From contig PUFA01000066.1 of the NCBI GenBank assembly GCA_003508835.1, positions 9,442,501-9,506,500 on the forward strand: a stretch of DNA of 64,000 bases, given 5' to 3'. The position numbers were made by a program, and so were the translations under genes. Below, one piece after another: positions 23,745 to 34,560 of this stretch. Source of the DNA: Eonycteris spelaea. Its lineage: Eukaryota; Chordata; Mammalia; Chiroptera; Pteropodidae. The first letter of the stretch is position 1. Each line of letters starts with the position of its first letter. Below the pieces are notes generated by a model. The model had not been told where the DNA came from and searched no databases. It worked only from the letters and a program-made list of their open reading frames with translations.

Positions 23745-24100
23745 GCGCATCCTGGTCCGGGTCTTTGAAACAGCGCGTCGGGTCACATGCAACCTCCACG
23801 GCTTCCCATTGCCCAAAGATTCAAGGTGGGGTCATGACCCGCTTGACCCCTGGGCCTCGTCACCACCACAGCCCTGACACCCAGCGCCCTTGCGCATGCT
23901 GTCCGCGGCCTCGCACGCGCGCACGCCGCCGTTTGTAACTGTCTAAGCCTCCGCGCCGCGCTCGGACCAGCGATCGCTTCCGCTCGCAGTAAATCCGGGG
24001 TCTCCTCCCCTCCGCGCAGAGTCGCGGCCCCAGCACGTTCTTGATGCGTCTCTGGTTGAATAAATGAGTGGCTCAATCAATCAGTCAATCAATCGATGCC
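23745..24100 (+). mobile_element. LINE-2 3' end
   Basis: The segment reads ACCTCCACGGCTTCCCATTG (L2 TTCAATGGCTTCCCATTGC), followed by an AAGATTCAAGGTGG block and a GC-shifted middle. It ends in TTGAATAAATGAGTGG with tandem TCAATCAATC-type tetramers, as L2 3' ends usually do. The central part is diverged. Confidence 0.65.
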
Positions 24101-24979
24101 TTAGTTGGCAAATTCTGTGGAGCCTAATAATAAATAAGCCATTTAGCAAGCTATTTCTTGATTACGCCCATAATACAATGCTCTCGCGGTCAGAATTACT
24201 GCATGTTTGTTAATTTCCAGCTTCTCCCCTCTCGTCGCCCTTCATTTCATTCCTTACAACGCTCAGGCGGCTTAACCCAGGGGACCTTGGATTCCCCCCC
24301 ACCTGCACTTTCTGTGTCCTTCCCGGGGCCGCTTGGGACGCGCTGCCTACGTCCGCGTCGCGTCATGCGTGCGGGCTGTGCAGGCAAGGGCTCGCCCAGG
24401 ACGTGACCCCGGGGACCTCCCCCTGCAGGTGTGCCCGCTTCCGCCCCGCGTGGCCCTGCAGGACGGGCACCAGCGGCAGAATTCCCCTACCCGCCCCCCT
24501 CCCCCCCCCGCACTGCGAGAGGGGAGTGGGGGGCGGAGGCGGGGCCGTCACCTGCACTGACAGCTGGGCGCTCCGCTCCAGCCACCGTGACCCCTGTCGC
24601 GGGCGCGAGCCCCTGGGCGAGGGGCGGGGCCGCCCCGGGAGGTGCGTGCGAGGGTCTGCAGACAGCACTCCCAGGACAGCGGCGGCTCCCAGGTGCCCCT
24701 CTGCAGATGGAGCTGCCGCTAAAATCATGATGGCGCCGCCTCCCTTCTCTTCCCGGGTCCCCAGGACCGGACCACGTGGCAGCTTGCCCCAACTGCGTGC
24801 TCCCCGAAGATGCTGAGTCAACCACCCTGTTGTCCTCACGGAGAGAGCGGGGTCGTCAGCCCCGTTATCTGAATTAGATGCTGGGGACACACGCTGTTTA
24901 GAGAGAGTGTCTATAAAACACTTTTACCTTGTTTTCGGTTTCTTTAGTTTGACTCTTTTTTTTTTAATTTTGCAGGGCG
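24101..24979. other. CpG-rich unique DNA
   Basis: A second compact CpG-rich patch at about 24.3-24.8 kb with a C-rich tract near 24497-24509. It follows a 200-base AT-rich stretch. No gene is supported. Confidence 0.45.
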
Positions 24980-25225
24980 ATTGGAGAGTATCATTTCAAA
25001 ATTAAAATGTGTATACCCAATGACCCAATTTCATTTCTAAATCTCTCTATAGGAATCATATCACAAGTGAACAAAGACAGACATACAGACAACCATGATG
25101 AATCATGGCGAAACTGGAAAGGATCTAAACACTCTATCAAGACTGGTCCATTTAATTTGGGGGATCCATGTAATGGCTTACTGTGTGGGCTAATGCGAGG
25201 CTGCAGATCTAAGTGTAAGATAACA
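24980..25225 (+). mobile_element. LINE-1 (L1M-type) 3' fragment, sense
   Basis: Matches the L1M 3' region in order: TATACCCAATGACCCAATTT, ATAGGAATCATATCACAAGTG, GCGAAACTGGAAAGGATCTAA, and a TCCATGTAATGGCTTACTG part corresponding to TACAATGGAATACTATG. It is non-coding and much diverged, and abuts an oppositely oriented LINE-1 3' end. Confidence 0.75.
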
Positions 25226-25229
25226 TAAA

Positions 25230-25960
25230 GACGCCCACCTGGACATTTTAAAAACCAGTTACTGATGTATAATTGACAAATAATAAACCACATATATTTA
25301 AAGTGCATAATTTGATACACTAACGGGCGATATCCTCATGAAACGATCACCACAATCAAAATAACTCCATGCGCCGCCCCGGGACTCTCCACCTGCCCTT
25401 TACTCCCCCACCCGAGCCCCTGCTTCCCTCTGCCCAGACAACTACTGATCCGCTTTCTGTCACGATGGATTAATTTTCATTCTGGGACTTTTTTTGTAAG
25501 CGGAAGCACACGAGATGGATTCGGTTTCTGCAGCTGCTTTAACTCGGCCCAGCTGTTTCCAGACCCGTCCGCGTTGCTGACTCATCGCAGTTCACCGCGC
25601 TCACTGCGGAGTTATTTTCCGTGGCATGGCTGGACAGTTCTGTCGATGGACGTTTGGGTCGTTTTCGGTTTAGGGCAAATACACACACAACAGTCATGTA
25701 CACGTTTTTGTAGACATGAATTTCTTTTTTGATAAATACCAGGAATGGAATGTCGAGATCATGTGGAAGGTGTAGATTTAACTTTTTTTTTTTTTTGAGA
25801 GATAATGTGTAACAATATATTAGATTTAAGTATACAACACAATGATTGATTCAATATTCGTATAAAGTTTAACTTCTTAAAAAACTGACAAACTGCTTTT
25901 CAAAGTGGTTGCCACATTTCACATTCCCACCAGAAGTGTGAGCAAATACGGCACAGAGCC
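25230..25960 (-). mobile_element. LINE-1 (L1M-type) 3' end, antisense
   Basis: Read on +, it has the antisense L1 tail order: ATAATTGACAAATAATAAACC, ACATATATTTAAAGTGCATAA, the GAAACGATCACCACAATCAAA block, CAACTACTGATCCGCTTTCTG, the GATGGACGTTTGGGTCG part, then GTGGTTGCCACATTTCACATTCCCACC. About 730 bases long, with one later insertion inside (25783-25867). Confidence 0.88.
25783..25867 (-). mobile_element. Nested, extremely truncated LINE-1 tail with poly-T and target duplication
   Basis: A 14-base T run (poly-A on the other strand) followed by about 70 bases of antisense LINE-1 3'-terminal type sequence (AAGTATACAACACAATGATT) interrupts the older LINE-1 tail. An 8-base duplication TTTAACTT flanks it at 25777-25784 and 25868-25875. 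This is the expected product of a later target-primed insertion truncated almost completely at its 5' end. Confidence 0.7.
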
Positions 25961-26269
25961 ATCATGGTTGAGAAAAAAAGATGCACAGGCACACACGTAT
26001 ATATACAGATATTTTTATATTATGTATGTTAGCATATAGAAAACACTACATAAATTTGCATATAAACCTATGTGAGGTATAAGCGAGACTTTGAATTTTT
26101 ACTGGAGTTTTGGAATAATTTTTGACCACGAGTGACTTTTATATCTTGAAAAAGTTATTTTATAGATGATAGAGCATGTTTGAGGTTTCAAACTTGAACC
26201 TGTCTCATTCTCAATCCAGTGAAGTCCCCTGTCATCACCTGTCCGGGACTCAAGCCAACTCGTGCGTCT

Positions 26270-26420
26270 CAATCCGCCTGGGTCTTTACCTCACATCGCC
26301 AGGCACCTGTCTCTAACTCGCCACCTATGAAATGACTACAGGACGCCCAGGTGAGGGTGTGCTGCGTGTTAAGTAACATAACTAGAACAGTGCTGAGCAC
26401 ACAACAGGGGCCATTGCAGT
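26270..26420 (+). mobile_element. MIR SINE fragment
   Basis: The right half matches MIR: CTATGAAATGACTACAGG, AGGTGAGGGTGTGCTGCGTG, TTAAGTAACATAACTAGAAC and CAGTGCTGAGCACAC (MIR AGAACAGTGCCTGGCACA). The left half is too diverged to place exactly. Confidence 0.6.
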
Positions 26421-26494
26421 GCTGGCCGGGAGTGTCCACATTCTCTCTCTCTCTAAAGTTCAATCCCCTTTTTCACAATATAAGACTCTCATCG

Positions 26495-26600
26495 GGTACT
26501 CATTCACTCATTTATTTAACAGATATGTATTGAGTGCCTCCTACAAGCCAGTGGCGAGGTCTCAGCTTGTCGTAGTGAACAAAGCAGAGCCTAAAGTTGG
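26495..26600 (+). mobile_element. LINE-2-type 3' fragment
   Basis: Contains the widespread mammalian phrase CATTCACTCATTTATTTAAC, then AGATATGTATTGAGTGCCTC, then CTACAAGCCAGTGG, then GTAGTGAACAAAGCAGAGCC. This is the familiar L2 3' order. Confidence 0.75.
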
Positions 26601-28099
26601 GGAACAGAGAGAAGCATGAAACAGAGGAGCGGGCGTCCTGGGACCTTGTTGGGGACCGTGGCGGGAGCTGGTGCAGGCTGGGAGCAACGCAGGGCCATGC
26701 CGTCATTTTAGGTAGAGCATTCGGCAGGGAGAGAGGAGGCCAGCGGGAGGGAACACCTGCTCACAGGTGGTCTACATGGTTCTAAAGACGGATGCCTGCG
26801 GTTTGGGGGCAGGGCAGTGCGTGCAGAAGGGAGTTACGAAGACAGGTTGGCAGGTGGACTGGATGTGAAGGTGAAGGAGAAAGAAGCACTGGGCACAGCT
26901 CCTAAATTTTGAGCTCTAACATCTGGGTGAATGGTGGAGACATCAGCCAGAGTGAGGGGCACTGGACAATGAGCACTCGTGTCCTGTAGGGACAGGTTGT
27001 GGGTGATGAAAATGCGGCTATTCTGGAATAAGAAAGGATCCGATACTTCACGGATGCCTGCCAAACAATCGTTTAGAAAGAAAGAAATGGCCTCGATTCT
27101 TTTACTGAGTTATTCAAATATTGCTTAGTTAACGGGGGGGGGGGGGGTGGTAACCATGCAAAACAAAATGGCAGCTGCGTGGGCTGTCGTGTGTGTAAAG
27201 GCGTAATTTGTAATTACACATTATGCTCAACCCCATTCAAAAAGGCTTTGGAGAGATGAGGACAGTTGATTTTGCCATTCAACCAGACGTGGTAGAACGT
27301 GAACTTGAGCCCAGATCTACCTGATTCTGAGCATAACTGCCATTCGAAGGGCACCTTGCAGAATTCTGGAGAATTCTTCTGTGGAGATTTAAAGAAAGAA
27401 ATCTTGACAGTAATGCAAAGAGATAACGTCCTGCAGATTTCTAGTGTGCGATACAATTGGTAGGTGTCCGCGACCATTGGCAGGCACTCTGACAGTTTCT
27501 TAGAAGATGCCTCAGCCAAATGGACAGATAAAATCAAGCTTCTGGAAGGGAGTTTTTGTTCTCTGGAGACTGAAACACAATTCAGAGTGGAGTCAAAGAC
27601 CGCAGACCTCACTTCGGCAGTGGAGAGACCCGGAAAGATCATGGCTCCCACCCTTGCAACGAGTAAATAACTAGGCAATCTCTAAGCCACTGACTTTTCT
27701 CGACCCCATCGAAGAACCTCAGTTGCAGAGCCAACAAAAAACCTCAAAAACCTGGGGAGACGCAGCTGCTCACAGGGGAAAGGGCTCCCGGGCATTTTGG
27801 CACACGGGCAGCTGCTGCCTGGTGGCGAGTAAGGAAATGCAGCGTTGATGAAGGCCAGCGTGGGCCATCCTGCGGGAGCGGGACGTGCACGAGGACCGCA
27901 GGAGTCACAAACACACCACGCGTCGTGTCTGCAGAGCACACGTCAAAGAGGGATCCACGACAATGGTGGCAGCAGGGTGGGGGGAGGGAGACTTAAGAAC
28001 ACACTGTCCTCAGTGCCTCTCGCTGCAGTCAAGTGGCATCGTGTCATTGGGAGGCGAACTGACAACTTTTAGTGTATGTGACTAATATGAGGGCCCCAT
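26601..28099. other. Intergenic DNA with poly-G tract; possible LINE-1 5' part at right
   Basis: Holds a perfect 14-base G run at 27134-27147 (G-quadruplex-prone). The unique-looking stretch 27300-28099 leads without a break into the LINE-1 ORF2 fragment and may be its upstream region, but I cannot match it to a named LINE-1 5' end. An open frame at 27214-27678 on the minus strand has no recognised homology. Confidence 0.4.
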
Positions 28100-30362
28100 T
28101 TAAAACAATTAAGACAGATAAATCATTAAGGGGGGAACAAAACGGAATCATAAAGTGGCCAGTTCAACCTAGAGAAGGCAGAAAGAGGGGGAGACAAAGT
28201 TTTTGAAAAGTGAAACAATTAGAAAACAGCTAACAAAATGGCAGGTTTTCATCCAGGTAGAGTGACTGGTCCAAACACAACAGTTAAAAGACAGAGACTG
28301 TCGAGTTGGATTACAACATGGAGGACTCGATTATATGCTGTCTCAAAGAAATCCATTTTAAATACAAACCATAGGCACCTTCATAGCGAAAGGATGCCAA
28401 AGATAAACCAGGCAAACACAAGTGTAGAAAGCTGGAGCAGCCATGTTAATTTTATACAAGGCAGAATTTAGAATGAGAAAAAGCATCAGAGAAGGAGGGA
28501 TATTATATAAGAATAAAGTAGTCAATTCTCCGAGAAGAGACAGTGCTCTTAAATGTGTATGCTACTAACACCATGGCTTCAAAGTACTTAGCAGCAAAAA
28601 AAGAAGAAAAAAATCTGATCAATCTGTAAGGAAACAGAAAATTCTGTAATTATAGCCAAAGACTTTAACACTTTTTTCTCAGGAACTGATATAACAAGTA
28701 GGCAGAAATCAAGTATGATATGGATAACATAAACATCACAAACGATTAAACTAATTGACATTATAGAACATTCCATCCATGACAGCAGAATATTCACTTT
28801 CTTCTAAAGTGTGAATATAATATTCACCAGAAGAGACTATAGTCTAGACTGTAAAACAAATCTTAATAAATTTAAATGAATAGAAATTACATAAAATATT
28901 TCTCAGACAAAGATCTAATTAAAGTAGAAAATCCATGGCTGAACCAATGGCTGAAATATATCTGGAAAACGTCTAGATATTTAGAAATTACAGAACATAC
29001 TTCTCTATAAGACAGATAAAAAGTTTTCTGGGGAAATTAAGACAGTTTCAAATGAAATGACAAAAACACAACGTATTAAAATATGAGATGCAGTTAAAGA
29101 ATGCTTAGAGGACAATTTATAATATCACATGCTTATATTTTTAAAAAGACTTAAAATCAATAACTTAAGAAGCTGCCATTTTGAGAAATTAGAGGAGGAA
29201 TGTCAATTAACCTCTGAGCAAGAACAAAGAGGGAGTTTAGGACTGAAAACAAACAAAAAAAATTAAATCATAAAAACAATAGAGAAAAATCGAAGAAACC
29301 AAAAGCTGGTCCTTACAAAAGATCAGTAAAGTTTATACACCTTTAGCCAGGCAGATCAAGAAAAAGAATGAATCCTAAATTATCAATATCAAGAAAAAAA
29401 GAGGGGTCATTGCCTCTGACCCCCAAATAGTAAGGATAATAAGGAATAATGTTATGCTGATAAATTCAACAACTTAGGTGAGCTGCACCAATTCCTTGAT
29501 AGACACAAGCTACTACAACTTACTCAGAAAGGAAATAGCTAACCTGAATAATTCTACATATATTGAAGAAATTAAATTAGCTTTAAAAACCTTCCAAACA
29601 TAAAAGCTTCAAGTCCAGATAACTTCACTGGAGAATTCTATAAAACACGTAAGAAAGAAATAATACTAAATCTTCATAACATCCTCTAGAGAATAAAGAG
29701 AAAGAGAACACTTCTCAGTTTATCTTATGAGGCTAGATTTATCTTAATACCACTACCAGACAAAGACATTACTTAAAATAAAAGAAAATAAATTATACAC
29801 CACTATTTCTCATAAACATAATGCAAAAATCCTCAACAAATCATGTAACCTTGAACCCAGGAATGTATAAGAAAAATACTCCATCTCAATTATTAAATGG
29901 GTTTTATCCAAGGAATGCAAGGGTGGTTCAACAGTCAAAGGTAAAATAATGTAATTGACCATAAACAATATAAATAAGAAAAAACAAGATCATTTTAATA
30001 GATGTTAAAAATTAATCAGACAAAATTTAATATCAATTTATAATAAAAGTCTCAGCAAACTAGGAAATAGAAGGCAACCTCTTTGAATAGAGGGCAAAAA
30101 AACAAAAACAAAAACAAAAAAACTTACAGCTGACAAAATATTCAACAGCGGCGACTTCATGTTTCTCCCCTAGGACCAGAGGATGTCCCCTACATGCCCA
30201 CCCAACACACGCCAGATGCCCGCCAGAGAACTAGGGAAGTAAAACGGATGAAATGCTGATGGGAGTTCAGTTTAAGAGGGAGGAACAAAACCATCTTTAT
30301 TTGCCAATGGCATGATTCTTTTCTCGGAAAATCACGAGTCCACAGAAAGTTTCTAGAACTCA
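28100..30362 (+). mobile_element. Degraded LINE-1 ORF2 fragment, sense, 3'-truncated
   Basis: Follows L1 ORF2 DNA in order for 2.2 kb. Landmarks are an endonuclease-region start (AAAAGACAGAGACTGTCGAG, ATATGCTGTCTCAAAG), AAATGTGTATGCTACTAACA, AGAACATTCCATCCATGACA, a central stretch with ACCAAAAGCTGGTCCTTACA, ATAACTTCACTGGAGAATTC, CAGACAAAGACATTAC, GTGGTTCAACAGTCAAAGG, and finally TTATTTGCCAATGGCATGAT, the position of the reverse-transcriptase FADDM motif. Many stops and indels make it non-functional. It stops at about 30362, before the C-terminal domain and 3' UTR, so the right end is broken. Confidence 0.9.
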
Positions 30363-30439
30363 CATGCAGCTTTCTCCTGGTTCCCCCAGCCACACCCACC
30401 CTCAGGCTTGGTCCTGGTGGGGACCCTTCAAACAGAAGT

Positions 30440-30640
30440 GTCCCCAGATGCACGCTCACATACAAACTCACACCTGCTCATGCACATGCACACCTGCTCA
30501 CTTGCACAGCTTCACACTCATGCACATGGACATACACCACTCACTCGTGCCCACGCACATTCACACTGGTGCGCAGCCCCGTTCACAGCGACACGCATGC
30601 ACGTGCACACACACCCATTCGCACACTGACGTGCGCTGCT
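30440..30640 (+). repeat. CA-rich degenerate tandem repeat
   Basis: Repeated CTCACACCTGCTCATGCACA-like units (30466-30500 most regular), decaying into CACTCATGCACATGG and CACGCACATTC variants. It adjoins the broken right end of the LINE-1 fragment. Confidence 0.8.
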
Positions 30641-32640
30641 CACAGCCTCCTGGCCTTGGGGGGGAGGGGAAGAGGGGATTCCTCCTGGCATCCACACCTG
30701 TGGCCGCCCATTCGCTTGTCCACTCCCCCGCAGTCCCCCGGTCCCCACTCAGGGACGGTCCTCGGCATGTGACTCCGTCTCTCATCTGTCTGTTTCCCCG
30801 GCACCCGGCACAGTGCCTGGCGCGTGTCAGGGCCCCCAGAGGACCCGCGTCTGAGTTAGAGAGGGGCGGGCACAGGGCCCAGCGTGGGGAGGGAAGGTAA
30901 TGGGGAAGGGGGCTGAGCAGAGGCGGGGCCGCCTCTCCCCGACGGAGTGCTGGGGATCCCTTCTCCCACTGCACCCCGGGCCCTGGCAGGCAGCCGTACT
31001 AAGGCCAGACTCCGCGGCTTCCACCAGACGGACTCGGCGCCGCGCCCCCCCCACGAGTGTCCTGTCGGTAATGAGCCAATCCGGTTCCGCTCACGCGCAA
31101 AAAATGTGTTCCCATGGCGACCTCCCGAATCCTTGGAAGGTGACCAAGACGGGCCAGGTGTCATTCCCGCCCAGGGCCAGCGGGAGCTCATGTCGCGGGG
31201 AGGGATGTCTGCCCCCTTCAACCTGGAGGAGCTGCCCTCCCAGAAGATGTCACCGGCACTTCCTCCCTTGTCCCTGGAAGAACGTCGGGGCCCACTGGGC
31301 CCTGTGAGCCAATCTGTGGCCCCGAGGCATCGTAAGAACCTGCAGAGAGAGCCAGGCAAAATGCGGCGGCCGGTGCCTAACCACTGTCATTGTCGTGGGC
31401 AGCATCGGAAGCGACAAGCTCCCACCACTGGCCGTGAGGCGCCTGAGTGCCCCGTGGCGCCCTGCAGACAGACACGCTGTTTTTCCGTCAGATGGTCTAA
31501 GACGGGTGTTTCTTGCCAGCATTTTGAAATTCATTGTTTAGCTTCTTAACGATTAACACAAAACACTTAACAAGACACAATGACAGCGCCTTGTGGAAGC
31601 GTCGGTGATAAATGCTAAATAGACATAATTACCCCGTGGCCTGGAAAGGGACCCGTGCACAATTAACACTGAACTCCGGCAAAGGCGCCATCTGAAGAGA
31701 CATGTAACTGATCCGGCAGGGAGGTTTCAGGGGTGCGTGGGAACGCAGGGGACCCTGCGCACACGGCGCTGACAGGAAGCGGCGGGGCCCGGCGGGGGAC
31801 GCGCACGTGCTCGGCCCCCTGCTTCTGCCCCAGGTCTGGGCGACACCGACAAGAATTCTGAGATTCGGCTGGGGACGTGTGCGCTGGAGGGAACGGGCCC
31901 GTTTGCACACCGGACTGGCGGGCTGTCGCAGGGGCAGAGAAACCGAGAGACACGTTCAGTCCCTGGACCTGGCGGCAACCTCGACCCTGGGCTGAACCGC
32001 GGCGTCCTGAGCCAAGGCTCCCTCCCCTCTCGCGCCCTGCAGGGCAGCGGGACACCGAGGCGCGGGCTGGGGATCAGACCCTCTGGCTCCGTCCCTCCGC
32101 TCTGCCACCGACTCCCCTTAACCTGGACCAGCTCTGTGGAGCAAGCCAGGGCGAGATCGACAGGGCACCCGGCACACAGGCCATGGAGAAGCGGCCACTC
32201 CGAGCCTCCGCGACGACGCTCGGGACCCAGTGCTCACAGCCCGCCAAGCCTCCGGCCCTTCTGGAGGGAGCCAATCGCTCGCCCTTGGTGGGCACGGCCC
32301 GCACGCTTGGGACTGGGCAGGAGCAGGGCAGTTCCCGCCTGCGGCCGGTCCCTACCCCAAGCTTCCCAGCTGGGGAGAAGCCTGAACCGTTTCCACCCGG
32401 GACTTAACACCTCAGGAACATTCATGTCCCGACTCCGCGGCTGCATCAGCAGGAGGGCGAGGAAATCTCAGCGGGCCTCCCTGAGGTGGTGCGTCAGGGC
32501 GGCCAGGGCGCGCGTCCCCGCCTGAGCCCCGCACAGCGCCTGCTGCGCCCGGCGCATCCTCGTCCCCTCCCCCTTCCTGTCCAGGCCTTGAGACTTATGC
32601 CAGGAGGCAAGGCCACCACCCTACCCCCGCCCCGCTAAAA
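30641..32640. other. GC/CpG-rich intergenic DNA
   Basis: Unique GC-rich DNA, most CpG-dense at about 31.7-32.5 kb. Several open frames over 400 bases overlap in different frames without recognised domains. No gene supported. Confidence 0.5.
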
Positions 32641-33010
32641 GCAGCTGTTTCCCTTCTGATTGACTCATTTTTTGAGCGAAGCCTCTAGAATCGAGTTGCT
32701 TGAAGGGTAATTGTTCCTGACAAATATCTTGTTTTTTTTCCTGAGCACAGCTGTGGTTTCTCAGTCGCTGCGACACCATCTACTGACTGGCATATTTATC
32801 GCTTGACTGTTTCCCCTCCTTTTGTTGTGGCTCTATGTTGTTCGGTTCTCTTAGTTTTGGGGGGTTGTGTTCTTTAGGTTTTAGGGAGACGCGTTTTTGT
32901 CTTGTTTTATTGTATTCCTAACATACGGTCTCAGAAAATGTTCTTTTTAAACTAAATTAAATAGCTCAATAAAACATCCTAAAAATTTGACACGAGTCTT
33001 GTTCCCTGGC
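32641..33010. promoter_or_regulatory. AT-rich repeat-free block, candidate conserved element
   Basis: An abrupt switch from GC-rich to T-rich unique sequence. It has AATAAA at about 32969 and no transposon hallmarks that I recognise. It could be a conserved element or the 3' end of an unannotated transcript from the CpG-rich DNA to its left. Both readings are weak. Confidence 0.25.
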
Positions 33011-33744
33011 AGGATCTGTGTTTAAAGGAGACGCTGAGCAGTCTCAGATGTTCCGAGACCACTTCTAACTGCTCTGGGACCCGTGCCAGCCAGTTACATG
33101 GATCCCGCTGCAGGGGGAGATTTCACACCGTGAATACGTTTAATCCAGCACCAAAGACCCTGGGAGAGGGCCACTGTCCCCTTGAAACTGTCCAGGGACA
33201 GAAGTTTCCCAATCTCAGCTGAGTGACTCCTGGGCTTCTTTCTGGATCTTCCAACTCCTAAACATCCTTGTGGGGGACAGTGCCCTCTGAAGGAAGGGGT
33301 CCACGGTGAGGGGCTGGGCACTTGTCCTCACGGAGCTGGGGTCCTGGCATCAGGCCGGGGGTGTGGCGGTGCGGGGGTGGGTGGAACGTCGGTGACGGCG
33401 GGGCCCAATGTCATCTCCTTGAGTGCCCATGGCTCCAGACCCCTGTGTCTCTGGCGGGGCTATTCCGAAGGCACCAAAGCATCAACCCCCCAACTTCAGT
33501 CCTGTCTTAGGGAAACTGCCCCCCGCTCAGCCCCGAAGGGCCACCCACATGCCACTGAACCCTCGCTCCCGCTGCAGGTGGCAGGACCAGGGGAAGTCAT
33601 ACCTGAGCGGGAACGAGGAGCCGGCGCAGAGAGGAGGAGAGACGGCCAGTTCCTGAGCCCTTTGTCTGCCCCCAGCCTGGCCCAGCCACACTTTGCTTGT
33701 AACGGCTCCTGTAGTTAGTTCGCCGGAAGCACTTTCTTCTTGCA
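33011..33744. other. Intergenic DNA, no supported gene
   Basis: Mixed composition, no recognisable gene or repeat family. Confidence 0.5.
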
Positions 33745-33870
33745 CGTCTCAGTCATAAGCTCCGCAAAGCCCAGCACCTTGTCTGTCTTGCTCAGCACTT
33801 ATGCCCAAGGGCACAATTCTGTGCCAGGTACCAAGTGGCTTCCAGCTCAGCAAGGTGACCACAGCGCAGT
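33745..33870 (-). mobile_element. LINE-2-type fragment
   Basis: Contains CATAAGCTCCGCAAAGCCCA, ACCTTGTCTGTCTTGCTCAG and TTCTGTGCCAGGTACCAAGT, the order of the common antisense L2 3' phrase (GTAAGCTCCATGAGGGCAGG, TTTGTCTGTTTTGTTCACTG, CAGTGCCTGGCACATAG). Strand is inferred from the opposite order at 26495-26600. Confidence 0.5.
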
Positions 33871-33879
33871 AGTCAACAG

Positions 33880-34560
33880 CACAGGTAAGAATCATAGCAG
33901 CAGAGAAACATTTAGATAAACATATTAAAGGCTAAAAAAAAAAATCCCTTCTTCTTACATTAGAATAATATGTATTTAATAGATCTGGCGATGTGATTAT
34001 TAAATTGTGAACTCATGTTTTAAACAGTAAGAACCTTCCCCGTGTCCGCAAGCAAAGGAGCCATTAGGACGCATGAGGACACGCTGAGGTATGCAGTTTT
34101 GATCTGAAGTCTAGTCCTCCATTAGAGGAATCAGAGTTCCTCAGAGAGTAATTGATTCGATGTCCCGCAGAAGAAGAAAGTCAAGATGATCCCGGAACAT
34201 CTTGTTGTAGGGGAGCGAGAATCCTTTCTTAAATGTTTAAGAATGGTATCAAAAGGACAAAAGAAAGCTAACCCCAGAGGCTTCCAAAGGATACACCGTG
34301 ACAATGTAGCCATCGCCAAGAAAGGAGGTAATTACAGGTGATCAGAACTAGTCGTTTCAGCGAAAAACCACAGGTCCATAACGATGCTCAAGATGGGGAA
34401 AATTAACAAAGAGTTTGCAAAGCTGGAAAGGCTGATGGGCGTAGGAGACGTGTTGATGGCAGTCTCGAACGCCACGGATTACTTGCTGATTAACAGGAGA
34501 AAATAAAACTATGCAAAGAAGGGATCTGACAGCCCCCACTTTAACCCAAAACTCACCATT
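33880..34560. other. Unclassified A-rich stretch, possibly an ancient repeat
   Basis: A-rich DNA with an 11-base A run at about 33936-33946 and a sharp change to CpG-rich sequence near 34560. The texture of 34120-34500 (AAGTCAAGATGATCC, AATTAACAAAGAGTTTGC) resembles an old transposon, but I cannot name a family. Confidence 0.3.

Noticed and set aside
27214..27678. 154-aa minus-strand frame as a gene or LINE-1 ORF1
   Set aside because: The protein does not resemble LINE-1 ORF1 or another family that I recognise.
28100..30362. Potentially active LINE-1
   Set aside because: Numerous stops and indels, no intact ORF2, missing 3' end.
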